A program made the translations under genes and the position numbers. Below, in pieces: positions 1-9,141 of a DNA stretch of 64,000 bases. The DNA lies in assembly GCA_050916095.1 (NCBI GenBank), contig CP050901.1, positions 4,092,001 to 4,156,000 of the forward strand. The letters run 5' to 3'. The notes below the pieces were generated by a model that was not told the DNA's origin, did no database searches, and saw only the letters and a program-made list of their open reading frames with translations. Every line of letters starts with the position of its first letter. The stretch's first letter is position 1. This stretch comes from JANPCX01 sp050916095 (lineage in GTDB: Bacteria; Pseudomonadota; Gammaproteobacteria; Burkholderiales; Burkholderiaceae_C).

Positions 1-840
1 TCCGGTTCAGGCAAGTCTGTGGCCCTGCATGCCCTCGAAGACGCAGGTTATTTTTGTGTGGACAACCTGCCACCGGAGCTGCTGCGCGACTTTCTGCGCT
101 TGGAGAGCGAGCGCTCTGAGCCCAGGGTGGCCATTGCCGTTGATGTGCGCAGCGCGGGCTCCTTGCCACATTTGTTGCCCTTGCTCAAAGACCTTCGCGC
201 AGAAGGCGTCCCGATTCGTTCTGTGTTTTTGGATGCCACAACCGATGCCCTGGTGCGGCGGTTCTCGGAATCACGCCGCCCCCATCCGCTGTCACGTTTG
301 ACCAGCGAGGTACAAGAAGGTGGCCGCGCCTTGGTCGATGCCATTGAGATGGAACGCGAGCTGCTGTCTGACCTGCGTGAGGTCTCCACCGTCATCGACA
401 CCAGCCAAATGCGCCCCACCCAGTTGAGGGCATGGATGCGCAACTTGGTGAAATCCAACGCCAACCGCATCACCTTGGTGTTTGAATCCTTCGCTTTCAA
501 GCATGGCGTTCCGCTAGATGCCGACTATGTGTTCGACGTGCGCATGCTGCCCAATCCCCATTACATCCGGGAGCTGCGCCCACTCACCGGGCGCGACGCG
601 GGGGTGGCGGACTACCTGCGCGAACAACCCGAGGTCGGTGAAATGCTGGAACAGATCGACACCTTCATCTCACGCTGGCTGCCAGCGTTTGAAGGTGACC
701 AGCGCAGCTTCCTCACGGTGGCCGTGGGCTGCACGGGCGGTCAACATCGCTCTGTCTATTTGGTAGAAAACCTGGCCAAACGTTTTGCCCACAAAGCAAC
801 CACCTTGACACGGCATCGCGAGCTGGACTTCCGCGATTGA
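1..840 (+). CDS. rapZ: RapZ RNase adapter / nucleotide-binding protein, 5' end cut by window
   Basis: The frame is open from base 1 and begins inside the Walker A loop (SGSGKS), so only roughly the first eight to ten residues lie outside the window; 279 residues are visible. The C-terminal signature GCTGGQHRSVYL followed by LTRHRELD is typical of the RapZ (YvcJ) family. In E. coli RapZ binds the small RNA GlmZ and presents it to RNase E, tuning glucosamine-6-phosphate synthesis; in other bacteria the family is mainly known as an ATP/GTP-binding protein. Whether the RNA role holds here is inference. The gene ends 27 bases before the LON-domain gene and may share its transcript. Confidence 0.93.
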   Translation, partial: SGSGKSVALHALEDAGYFCVDNLPPELLRDFLRLESERSEPRVAIAVDVRSAGSLPHLLPLLKDLRAEGVPIRSVFLDATTDALVRRFSESRRPHPLSRLTSEVQEGGRALVDAIEMERELLSDLREVSTVIDTSQMRPTQLRAWMRNLVKSNANRITLVFESFAFKHGVPLDADYVFDVRMLPNPHYIRELRPLTGRDAGVADYLREQPEVGEMLEQIDTFISRWLPAFEGDQRSFLTVAVGCTGGQHRSVYLVENLAKRFAHKATTLTRHRELDFRD

Positions 841-867
841 TATCCACCACGCCTGCCTCACAAGCGC

Positions 868-1500
868 ATGTTCACTGACGACACCTACAAACTGCCCCTC
901 TTTCCGCTGCAAGCCGTGCTCTTTCCGGGCGGTCTGCTGTCGCTCAAGGTGTTTGAGGCCCGCTACCTCGACTTGGTGACGGACTGCATGCGCAACCGCA
1001 GCCATTTCGGCGTAGTGGCCTTACAAACCGGTAGCGAGGCTGGGAAAAACAAACCCCAGGAGGCTCCGCGCATGGAGGGCGCAGGTGTGGTGGCGGAGCT
1101 GCTGGATGTCGACAGCACACAAACCGGCATTCTGCAAGTGCGCTGCAAGGGCCTGCAACGTTTCGATATCAAAACCACGCGCCAAGAAACCAACGGGCTG
1201 TGGGTGGCGCGGGTGGCCAATCAAGCCAACGACCTCGACGCCGCACCCGCTGCCGACATGGTGGACACCGTGCGTGCGCTGGCCTCGGCCATAGGCTCAC
1301 TCAAAGATCAGGGCAGCCTGCCTTTCTTGGAACCCTACCGCTTCGACAGCGCCAGCTGGGTGTCCAATCGGTGGTGCGAGATACTGCCCATTTCTCTTGC
1401 TGCCAAACAAAAACTCATGGAGTTGCCCGATGGTTTGGCGCGGCTGCAATTGGTGCGCGATTTTTTGCGCAGCAAAGGGGTGGTGGGTAGCGGTGCTTGA
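868..1500 (+). CDS. LON peptidase substrate-binding domain protein
   Basis: A 210-residue protein beginning with LPLFPLQAVLFPGGLLSLKV, the hallmark opening of the LON N-terminal domain (substrate recognition region of Lon protease). There is no AAA+ or protease domain, so it is the stand-alone form common in proteobacteria. The family may bind unfolded peptides; a specific role is not established. The ATG at 868 is the only start that keeps the conserved opening near the N-terminus. It follows rapZ closely on the same strand. Confidence 0.85.
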   Translation: MFTDDTYKLPLFPLQAVLFPGGLLSLKVFEARYLDLVTDCMRNRSHFGVVALQTGSEAGKNKPQEAPRMEGAGVVAELLDVDSTQTGILQVRCKGLQRFDIKTTRQETNGLWVARVANQANDLDAAPAADMVDTVRALASAIGSLKDQGSLPFLEPYRFDSASWVSNRWCEILPISLAAKQKLMELPDGLARLQLVRDFLRSKGVVGSGA

Positions 1501-1601
1501 ATTTCCGCGCAGCCAAGACGGGAATTTAGATAGAACAAAAGCATCTGAAGCGGGACGCTCAAGGGGCATAGACTCGCGGCTCTTTTGATTGATGTACCGC
1601 C

Positions 1602-2576
1602 GTGAAGATACGCCACCTCGACTTGTCCAGTGATGCCAGCAACGCAGAGCACGACGCCCTGGGTTTGCCGCCACTGGAGTCCGACATCGTTCACCCGGGC
1701 CAGCACCCGTGGTTAAGAGCAGCCATGTGGGCGGCTGTGTTTTTGCTGATCAGCGCCATGCTCTTGGTGGTGGTGCATTTTTTCGTCAGCCACCGGCTGG
1801 AGGATGCCATCTCGCTGATCAGCGAAACCTTGCAGTCGCGCGCGTTTTGGTCGGCGGTGGCGGTTGGTTTGCTCGCGCAAACCGTCGACGGGGCTTTGGG
1901 CATGGCCTACGGCATCACGTCCACCACGTTTTTGATGGCGGCGGGTGCCAGCCCCTTGGTGGCCACGGCCAGTGTGCACATTGCTGAAGTGTTCACAACG
2001 GGCGTTTCGGGCATCAGCCATGTGCGGCTCGGTAACGTTGACAAACGTTTGTTCTTTCGTTTGCTGGTGCCTGGCTTCATCGGTGCTGTCGGTGGGGCGC
2101 TCTTGGTATCGCAAGTTGATGGTGCGCTGCTGAAACCTTATGTCAGCGCCTACCTGGCCATCATGGGTTTGTATGTGCTGAGCAAAGTGTTCAGGCGCAT
2201 CAAGGTCGCAAAACACGAACCGCGTCACGTCGGGAAATTGGCCTTGTTCGGCGGATTTGTGGATGCCGTTGGCGGCGGCGGTTGGGGGCCTGTGGTCACG
2301 ACCACCTTGATCGGCTCGGGCCACAACCCACGCACCACCATCGGGTCGGTGAACTTTGCCGAATTCTTTCTCACGGTTGGCAGCGCGGGCGCTTTTGCCA
2401 TCCTGGTCGACGAAGGCCCCTGGGCCACGGTAGCCGGCTTGGTTTTAGGCGGATTTTTTGCTGCCCCCATTGCAGCCGTGCTCTGTCGGCGCTTGCCCGC
2501 GAGGGTGTTGCTGGCATTGGTCGGGCTGCTGATCACCGCCATCAGCCTGTACAACCTTCACGTGGCGCTGGGTTGA
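1602..2576 (+). CDS. TauE/SafE (TSUP) family membrane permease
   Basis: A 324-residue integral membrane protein. After a hydrophilic N-terminus of about 37 residues come several hydrophobic helices, with the duplicated TSUP motifs visible: QTVDGALGMAYG at about residue 95 and GFVDAVGGGGWGPVV at about 215. TSUP proteins export or import small sulfur or organic anions such as sulfite or sulfoacetate; the substrate cannot be told from sequence. The start is a GTG at 1602 with no strong ribosome site, so the N-terminus is somewhat uncertain. It faces mutY tail to tail with a 9-base gap. Confidence 0.85.
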   Translation: MKIRHLDLSSDASNAEHDALGLPPLESDIVHPGQHPWLRAAMWAAVFLLISAMLLVVVHFFVSHRLEDAISLISETLQSRAFWSAVAVGLLAQTVDGALGMAYGITSTTFLMAAGASPLVATASVHIAEVFTTGVSGISHVRLGNVDKRLFFRLLVPGFIGAVGGALLVSQVDGALLKPYVSAYLAIMGLYVLSKVFRRIKVAKHEPRHVGKLALFGGFVDAVGGGGWGPVVTTTLIGSGHNPRTTIGSVNFAEFFLTVGSAGAFAILVDEGPWATVAGLVLGGFFAAPIAAVLCRRLPARVLLALVGLLITAISLYNLHVALG

Positions 2577-2585
2577 ATCATCGAA

Positions 2586-3638
2586 TCAGGGCGCTGCGAG
2601 AAGCCATTTTCTCAAAGGTGCCGACACGCCCAAGGCCAATGCCTGCTCGCGTTTGAACCACTGGCCAGGGGGCAGTTGTTGTGTCACCTTGGCTAACTTC
2701 GAGGCAGCCAACCCGGTCGGCAAGGTGTGGCGCACGGGATGCAAGGTCCAGTCCAAATGGGTGAGCACATGAACAAAAGACGGCAACGCCTCGGACTGAC
2801 CTGGCCACGTCGCCAGCAGTTGATGGAGTTGAGTTGCGTCTGAGAACTCGGGCAAGCTCCACAAGCCAGCCCAAATGCCCGTCGCGGGGCGTTGTGTGAG
2901 CCACACCTGGTCTGAGTGCGCCACCCACAACCAATGGTGTTCGCGCAAACTGCGTTTGAGCTTGCGCGTTTTGATTGGGTAACGTGTGGGCTCGCCTTGC
3001 TTGTGAGCTTGGCAGTGGTTTTGAACGGGACAACGCGAGCACTGGGGTTGGCGAATCAGGCACAGCGTCGCGCCCAGGTCCATCAAACCTTGCGTGTAGG
3101 CGGCAACGCCTTTTTGTGGCAACAACTCGGTGGCATGGCCCCACAGGGTGCGCTCTTGGGCCGCTTGCGCCAAATCGCCTGGAAAGGCGAGCACCCGGCC
3201 CAGCACCCGTTTGACATTGCCATCCAGTATGGCCACACGCTCATTGAAGCAAAACGCGGCAATGGCGGCGGCGGTGGAGCGACCGATGCCAGGCAACTGC
3301 TGCAGTTGTTCGGCCGTGGGCGGAAACCGCCCGCCAAACTCGCTGACCACGGCTTGCGCACAGCGGTGCAAATTACGCGCGCGGCTGTAGTAACCGAGGC
3401 CACTCCACAGCGCGAGCACATCGTCCACCGACGATGCGGCCAGTTCAAGCACATTGGGAAAACGCTGCAAAAACCGATCGAAGTAAACCAGCACTGTGCT
3501 GACCTGGGTTTGCTGCAACATGATTTCCGACAGCCACACGTGGTAGGGGTCGCGATTGCGCTGCCACGGCAGGTCGTGGCGGCCGTGTTCCGCTTGCCAT
3601 CGAATCACGTCTGCCGAGAAAGACTTGTTATTACTCAA
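2586..3638 (-). CDS. mutY: A/G-specific adenine DNA glycosylase MutY
   Basis: Removes adenine mispaired with 8-oxoguanine. The 350-residue protein has the opening LPWQRNRDPYHVWLSEIMLQ with the catalytic Glu in SEIMLQQTQ, the helix-hairpin-helix LPGIGRSTAAAI, the catalytic Asp in AILDGNV, and a four-cysteine iron-sulfur loop (C-x6-C-x2-C-x5-C at CLIRQPQCSRCPVQNHC). The C-terminal third is a NUDIX-like domain for 8-oxoG recognition. The start is a TTG overlapping the stop of the upstream GTPase gene by four bases (TTGA), which suggests coupled translation. mutM, the partner glycosylase of the GO repair system, lies on the far side of that GTPase gene. Confidence 0.95.
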   Translation of the reverse strand: MSNNKSFSADVIRWQAEHGRHDLPWQRNRDPYHVWLSEIMLQQTQVSTVLVYFDRFLQRFPNVLELAASSVDDVLALWSGLGYYSRARNLHRCAQAVVSEFGGRFPPTAEQLQQLPGIGRSTAAAIAAFCFNERVAILDGNVKRVLGRVLAFPGDLAQAAQERTLWGHATELLPQKGVAAYTQGLMDLGATLCLIRQPQCSRCPVQNHCQAHKQGEPTRYPIKTRKLKRSLREHHWLWVAHSDQVWLTQRPATGIWAGLWSLPEFSDATQLHQLLATWPGQSEALPSFVHVLTHLDWTLHPVRHTLPTGLAASKLAKVTQQLPPGQWFKREQALALGVSAPLRKWLLAAP

Positions 3639-5647
3639 GCCTTGGCGGTGTGTAGGAGCATGTCGGGTACAGGCTCGTCACTCAAAGGCAAATTGATGGT
3701 GAGCAGGTCAGAAGCCGGGTTCTTCCACGGGCTGTCTTCGGCCTGGCCACGAAGCGCCAGCAGGTGCTCGGAGACGCGGGTCATGCGTTGCTGCAGGCGC
3801 TCGTCTTGGCCCTCGATTTCGGAGATGCGTTGCTCCAACTCACCGTCGGCCGACTGAATGCGCTGCAAGGCTTCACTGCGGCGGCGAAAGCCCTTGCGAC
3901 GCTCGCGCAGCTGCGCGTCCACTTGAACCGAAGCGGCTTTGTTCCACATTTCCACCTGGCTGCTGGCGTTCTCAAACACCACTCGCAATTTGGACACCAG
4001 CATGCGGCGGAATTGCTCCATGAACTTGGGTTGTGACAGGCGCAAGGACAAAGTGAGCCCCAGGTACTGCACGTAGTTGCGCTGAATGAGGGCCAGCTCC
4101 TCACGGAACTTGGCCAGATCGGGTCCAGGCTCCAGCGCCAAAGCGAAACCAAACTCGGCGTTCAAGCGACCAAAGGCGGCGTCCAGCATCTGCCGCATCT
4201 CGAAGCAGCGCTTTTGCCCCTGCTGGACAAGGTTGTCCAGACGCCCGCACATCGACAAAAACGCTTTTTTGGCGCCCAAGTTCAAGATGGAACTCGTCAT
4301 GGCGGCTTGCATGGTTTCAACTTCTTCCCGCACGCGGTCGCTGGACAAACCGATGAGGGCATCTTTCATCATCCGGGCATGCACCATGCGCAAGGCCTGC
4401 AACCGGGTGGTGCACTGCTCAAAGTCAGTCGCATCGGCCTGCACGCGTTTGAGCATGAGGTTGACCTTGGTGGCACTTTTGCCGCGCAGCCCCCGCAGCT
4501 CTTGCACCTGTTCGGCCAACTGCCGACGCGAGTCGCCAAGGCGGCGCATGACCTGTGCTTCCACGCCATGGCAGGCGTCACCCACTGCCAACTCCAGCAT
4601 TTTGCGGCGCTGGGGTAACAACTGCTCAGACAGTGCTGCTTCCAGTTCGGGCAAGCGGCTTTGCGCCAACCCTGCTGCATCGGCAGAAACACGCGCCGCC
4701 AACGCTTGCCGGGCCGAAATGGGGAACACCCGCTCAGGCGGAATTCCCAAGGTTCGGGCTGTGGCCTGGCGCTGAGACTCAATTTGCGTTTGTACCTGCT
4801 CGGCAGTGGCCATGGGGTCGATCAGCGCGTCAATTTTGTTAAGCGCTACATACCGGGCCAGAGGGTGGCTACTGAGGTGATCCCGCCAAATAGACAAGTC
4901 AGACTTGGTGACCCCCGTGTCCGCCCCCAAGATGAAAACAGTGGCGTGCGCTGAGGGCAACAGGCTCAGGGTCAGCTCGGGCTCGGCACCGATGGCATTC
5001 AGGCCAGGTGTGTCCAGCACCACCAGGCCTTGTTTGAGCAAGGGGTGGGGATAGTTGATCAGGGCGTGGCGCCACTTGGGAACCTCCACTTGCCCGGCGT
5101 CGTTCGTGGGAGGGTTGTCCTCGGGGGTTTTGTCGTCCCAAAAGCCCAGGTCGCGCGCTATCTCAACAGTCACCCACTGAGTGCGCATCACCTCCAAGAG
5201 CGACTCCGAGAGCGCTTGCCCATCGTCCACTGCCAGGGGGATGTGGGTCCAGGCGTGAGGCCGGTCGCGCAACTCTGTAAGCGAAGGGCCTTCAAGCCGG
5301 GTTTCAATCGGCAGCAAAGCCAACTCAGGATCAGATTCTTCGTCGTAACCCAACTCCACCGGGCACATGGTGGTTCTGCCGGGGGTCGCGGGCAACACAC
5401 GTTTGCCAGCGTCGGAGAAAAAGATCGCATTGATCAGCTCAGACTTGCCCCGAGAAAACTCCGCCACAAAGGCCACCACCAGCTTCTCGAAACCCAAACG
5501 TTCTTTGAGGGTTTTGAGTGAGTCCAAGGTAGACGCGGTGCTGAGGTCTTGCTCGGACAAGTAGTCCGAAAACTCATCCAGTCGCCGCGTCAACCCCTGG
5601 CGCCAACTGCTGAGCGTATCGAGACTGCGTGCGAAGTCTTGCGTCAT
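3635..5647 (-). CDS. Dynamin-like GTPase
   Basis: A 670-residue soluble protein with a full GTPase domain: P-loop EFSRGKSELINA near residue 65, G3 motif LDTPGLNAIG near 215, and G4 motif ALNKIDAL near 265. The rest is predicted helical and rich in charged, coiled-coil-like stretches (for example ERRKGFRRRSEALQRIQSADGEL cut into heptads), as in bacterial dynamins. No transmembrane segment is obvious, so membrane contact, if any, would be peripheral. It overlaps mutY by four bases on the same strand and sits 164 bases from mutM, so it is embedded in an oxidised-guanine repair neighbourhood. Function is unknown; bacterial dynamins remodel or guard membranes, and a link to DNA repair is only suggested by position. 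Confidence 0.8.
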   Translation of the reverse strand: MTQDFARSLDTLSSWRQGLTRRLDEFSDYLSEQDLSTASTLDSLKTLKERLGFEKLVVAFVAEFSRGKSELINAIFFSDAGKRVLPATPGRTTMCPVELGYDEESDPELALLPIETRLEGPSLTELRDRPHAWTHIPLAVDDGQALSESLLEVMRTQWVTVEIARDLGFWDDKTPEDNPPTNDAGQVEVPKWRHALINYPHPLLKQGLVVLDTPGLNAIGAEPELTLSLLPSAHATVFILGADTGVTKSDLSIWRDHLSSHPLARYVALNKIDALIDPMATAEQVQTQIESQRQATARTLGIPPERVFPISARQALAARVSADAAGLAQSRLPELEAALSEQLLPQRRKMLELAVGDACHGVEAQVMRRLGDSRRQLAEQVQELRGLRGKSATKVNLMLKRVQADATDFEQCTTRLQALRMVHARMMKDALIGLSSDRVREEVETMQAAMTSSILNLGAKKAFLSMCGRLDNLVQQGQKRCFEMRQMLDAAFGRLNAEFGFALALEPGPDLAKFREELALIQRNYVQYLGLTLSLRLSQPKFMEQFRRMLVSKLRVVFENASSQVEMWNKAASVQVDAQLRERRKGFRRRSEALQRIQSADGELEQRISEIEGQDERLQQRMTRVSEHLLALRGQAEDSPWKNPASDLLTINLPLSDEPVPDMLLHTAKA

Positions 5648-5811
5648 GTTGCGTGGATCAATCGTTCGTGGGCACAGGATTGTTGCTACAAAAATTAGGC
5701 TCGACCAGAGGTCGTGCAGGCCATGATCGGCGCATGGTAGCGCAAGGTTTGTGGCTTGTTTGCACTAACTTGCAACAGCGACGGCAAAACTCCACACCAA
5801 AACACTCCCTG

Positions 5812-6645
5812 TTAACGGCGCTGGCATCGAGGGCAATAGAACGTTGACCGCTGACCTTGAATCACCCGTTTGATGGGTGTTGTACACACATGGCACGGCT
5901 GGCCCTCGCGGCCATAAACCTGGGCCTGGGTTTGGAATGCGCCCGCCATGCCGTGGGCATCGCGGAAGTCACGCAAGGTGGAGCCGCCCAGAGCCAAAGC
6001 GTTGGCCAAGGTCCTTTGCACCGCCTCGGCCAAACGCTCGGCGCGTGGCCTGCTGACGCGATCGCTGCGGGTGCGCGGGTCGATGCCCGCTTGGAACAAG
6101 GCCTCGCAGGCGTAGATGTTGCCTGCGCCGACCACAATTTGCCCTCCGAGCAAGGCTTGTTTAACAGCCACCCGGCGGCGCTGCAAGCCGGCATGCAAGA
6201 CTGCGCCATTGAATCGGGGGTCAAAAGGCTCCATGCCCAGCCCTGCCAACAAGGTGGCGGCAGCACCTTGGTCGAGTGACGGGGACCAAACGACCGCTCC
6301 GAAGCGGCGTGGATCCGTCAAGCGCAAGCTGCCTTGTGTGGTCTCCAGCTCGAAGTGGTCGTGCGCACCAGGCTCAGTGAGTTGCCACCCAAACTGCAAA
6401 GAGCCGGACATGCCCAGATGCATGAGCAGGCCCGGCCCGTCCTGCTGGACCGCACGGCCAACGGGAAGCCACAAATACTTGCCGCGACGAAGGGCCGCAC
6501 CAACGACCTGGCCCACCAGCTCGCGTGCATCACAACCCAATGGCCAGCGCAGGGGTTTGCCCAAACGTACGGTGCGCACTGTGGCACCCTCGATTCGAGA
6601 AGCAAAACTCAGACGCGTGACTTCGACTTCAGGCAGTTCAGGCAT
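5812..6645 (-). CDS. mutM: Formamidopyrimidine-DNA glycosylase (Fpg/MutM)
   Basis: Excises 8-oxoguanine and formamidopyrimidines and cuts the strand. The N-terminus MPELPEVEVTR contains the catalytic Pro and Glu; RRGKYLWL carries the conserved Lys; GAGNIYACEALF is the helix-two-turn-helix; and the C-terminus CHVCTTPIKRVIQGQRS...CPRC is the single zinc finger. Length 277 is usual. Transcribed with the GTPase gene and mutY on the minus strand. Confidence 0.96.
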   Translation of the reverse strand: MPELPEVEVTRLSFASRIEGATVRTVRLGKPLRWPLGCDARELVGQVVGAALRRGKYLWLPVGRAVQQDGPGLLMHLGMSGSLQFGWQLTEPGAHDHFELETTQGSLRLTDPRRFGAVVWSPSLDQGAAATLLAGLGMEPFDPRFNGAVLHAGLQRRRVAVKQALLGGQIVVGAGNIYACEALFQAGIDPRTRSDRVSRPRAERLAEAVQRTLANALALGGSTLRDFRDAHGMAGAFQTQAQVYGREGQPCHVCTTPIKRVIQGQRSTFYCPRCQRR

Positions 6646-6717
6646 GAAGGGAATTATCCTGCGAGGCCGGCATCACAGATCCTGGTCATAGAATGAATTT
6701 CCCCCCAGGAGCCCTTG

Positions 6718-8556
6718 ATGCAGTTTGCGCCCCGAGTTCGCCGTCCGTTTCGCCCAGTGCTGGGGCTGGTGCTGTCCGCGTTGTTGTCCGGCACCAGCTT
6801 CGCGCAACCGAATTCGACAACACCCGCCCCGCCCTCGGCCAAGGAAACTACAGCCCCTGCCCCAAGCTCTTCCATCATGGATGGGCGTTTGTTTTTCGAG
6901 GTGCTGGTGGGGGAAATGCAGTGGCGCTCGGGCGAACGTACCGGAGCCATTGATACCTTGCTGAGCGCTGCACGGCGCAACAAGAACGAGCAACTTTTCC
7001 TTCGCGCCACTGAAATGGCTGTGCAAGCCCGTGCGGGCGACCAAGCGCTGGCGGTGGTGCAAAGCTGGCGCAATGCATTGCCACAGTCCATACCGGCCCA
7101 CTATTACTTGGTGCAGTTACTGACCAGCCTGGGGAAAACAGCAGAAACCATTGAACCGTTGCGCTCATTGGTCGCACTGACAGCAGCGGAAAAACGCGCA
7201 GACATGATGGCCGCACTGCCGCGCTTTTTTGCGGGTTTGCCTGACCGCAGCGCAGCAGCCCGTTTGGTGGAAGAGGTGCTGGAGCCTTACGCCAAGACGT
7301 CAGCTCCTCGCAACGCCGATTACACCGCCAGTCGCATCACGATTGCCCGCAGTTGGCTTGCGGCCAAAGACAGCACCCGCGCCTACGCCTTGCTGCAAGA
7401 CACTCACAAACAGGACCCGAGCGCCGATGCGCCCGTATTCTTGGCTCTGGAGATGATGGTGCAGCGGGCAGAGGCCGAAACCATCGTGACCCAGTTCTTG
7501 TCCAAACAAGCGCAGCGGATGGACGTCAGGCTGGCCTACTCTCGCAGCCTCACCGCCACCCAACGTTACGCCGACGCGATTGAGCAATTGGAGATCGTCA
7601 CCCGCGCCAAACCGGACGTCGCTGGGCCCTTCTTGGCCCTGGGCGCTTTGCATGTTGAGCTCAAGCAAGCGCAAGAGGGGCAAAAAGCACTGCAAACCTA
7701 TTTAAAGCTGACCACACAGAACAAAGCGGCGGCGCCTGCGGCTGAAAAGGTCGCCGACGAAGACGACGAGAACGATCCGTCCATCTCCAAAGGCCAAAAC
7801 GAAGCCTGGATCCAACTGGCGCAAGCCTCGGAGCAACTCAAAGACTATGCCGGCGCGCAGGCCTGGCTGGACAAAGTCGACGATCCTGACCGCGCCGCCC
7901 AGGTACAAATGCGCCGTGCCTCGGTGCTGGTGCAGCAGGGCCGCGTGGATGATGCCCTCAAACTGGTGTCCAGCTTGCCTGACACCGACGAGGCCAGCGG
8001 CCGAATCAAGCTTTTTGCACAGACCCAAGTGCTGCGCGACGGCAAACGCTGGAAAGAAGCCCAAACCCTGCTGCAAGCGGCAAGCGAGCGTTTCCCCAAA
8101 GACACGTCTGTGCTGTATGAACAATCGATGGTGGCTGAAAAGCTGGGTCGTTATGACCAAATGGAGAGCCTGCTGCGTCAAGTCATGGTCATCAAACCCG
8201 ACCATCAATACGCGCACAACGCCTTGGGCTATTCCTTGGCCGACCGCAATCTGCGTTTGAGGGAGGCCAAAACCTTGATTCAACGAGCCCTGGAACTCGC
8301 CCCCGGCGACCCCCTCATCACTGACAGTTTGGGTTGGGTGGAGTTTCGCCTGGGCAACCGCGAAGAAGCCGTGCGCCTGCTGCGCTGGGCTTTTCGCGCA
8401 CGGCCGGACGCCGAAATCGGCGCGCACTTGGGAGAGGTGTTGTGGGTTCAGGGACAACGCGAAGAGGCGCGCCGGATCTGGCGTCAAGCCAAAATCCGCG
8501 ATGCCAGCAATGAAGTGCTGCGCGAAACCTTGGTCCGACTCAAGGTGGACATGTGA
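6718..8556 (+). CDS. Exported tetratricopeptide-repeat protein
   Basis: A 612-residue protein with a signal peptide (RRPFRPVLGLVLSALLSGTSFAQ) and a long TPR solenoid; clear TPR consensus appears at YAHNALGYSLADRNLRLREA and in neighbouring repeats near residues 490-560. The start is taken as ATG 6718, six bases after an AGGAG site at 6707, rather than the TTG immediately before it. It overlaps lolB by four bases (ATGTGA junction). This TPR-lolB-ispE order is common in Burkholderiales, so a role in outer-membrane lipoprotein or envelope assembly is plausible but unproven. Confidence 0.8.
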   Translation: MQFAPRVRRPFRPVLGLVLSALLSGTSFAQPNSTTPAPPSAKETTAPAPSSSIMDGRLFFEVLVGEMQWRSGERTGAIDTLLSAARRNKNEQLFLRATEMAVQARAGDQALAVVQSWRNALPQSIPAHYYLVQLLTSLGKTAETIEPLRSLVALTAAEKRADMMAALPRFFAGLPDRSAAARLVEEVLEPYAKTSAPRNADYTASRITIARSWLAAKDSTRAYALLQDTHKQDPSADAPVFLALEMMVQRAEAETIVTQFLSKQAQRMDVRLAYSRSLTATQRYADAIEQLEIVTRAKPDVAGPFLALGALHVELKQAQEGQKALQTYLKLTTQNKAAAPAAEKVADEDDENDPSISKGQNEAWIQLAQASEQLKDYAGAQAWLDKVDDPDRAAQVQMRRASVLVQQGRVDDALKLVSSLPDTDEASGRIKLFAQTQVLRDGKRWKEAQTLLQAASERFPKDTSVLYEQSMVAEKLGRYDQMESLLRQVMVIKPDHQYAHNALGYSLADRNLRLREAKTLIQRALELAPGDPLITDSLGWVEFRLGNREEAVRLLRWAFRARPDAEIGAHLGEVLWVQGQREEARRIWRQAKIRDASNEVLRETLVRLKVDM

Positions 8557-9134
8557 CCTCCTCCCCCTTGGTTCGCTCGCGCTGCGCAGGAGCACTTTGT
8601 TTGAGCCTGATGTTGCTGGCTTGCGCCACACCCACGCCGCCACTGCCCATTGACAGCGCGGACATGCTCTCAGGACGCTTGGCGGTGGTCGTCGCTGGCC
8701 CAGAATCGAACAAGGCCACAGACGGTCAACCCGCGCCTACCCAGTCATTGAGTGCGGCGTTCGAACTGCGCGGCTCGGCACATGCGGGCAGTCTTGATTT
8801 GATTTCTCCCTTGGGGTCCATCATGGCCCGCGCCGTTTGGTCACCGCAAGGTGCTTACCTGCAAAGCAGTCGGGGCAGCCAGCGTTATGAGGGCATCGCC
8901 AGCCTCACCCGCGACATGTTGGGCGAAAGCCTGCCTGTGGAAACACTCTTTGACTGGTTGCGTGGCAGGCCTTGGGCGGGTGCGCCCAGCAGCAAAAACG
9001 AGGCCCCTTCTCCTGAGGGCTTTTCACAAATGGGCTGGCAAGTGGACCTGTCGCGTTTTGCACAGGCTGTGATCGTGGCTGAGCGGGAGCGCGCACCCAA
9101 AGTCCTGTTGCGCGCGCGTCTGGACAGGCCCTGA
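8553..9134 (+). CDS. lolB: Outer-membrane lipoprotein LolB
   Basis: A 193-residue lipoprotein: hydrophobic signal followed by the lipobox LMLLAC with the acylated Cys at about residue 24. Central strands such as SGRLAVVV, AFELRGSAHAGSLDLISPLG and ARAVWSPQGAYLQ match the LolB barrel pattern. LolB receives lipoproteins from LolA and inserts them in the outer membrane. It starts at a GTG that overlaps the TPR gene stop and is followed 7 bases later by ispE. Confidence 0.85.
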   Translation: MTSSPLVRSRCAGALCLSLMLLACATPTPPLPIDSADMLSGRLAVVVAGPESNKATDGQPAPTQSLSAAFELRGSAHAGSLDLISPLGSIMARAVWSPQGAYLQSSRGSQRYEGIASLTRDMLGESLPVETLFDWLRGRPWAGAPSSKNEAPSPEGFSQMGWQVDLSRFAQAVIVAERERAPKVLLRARLDRP

Positions 9135-9141
9135 ACCTCCC

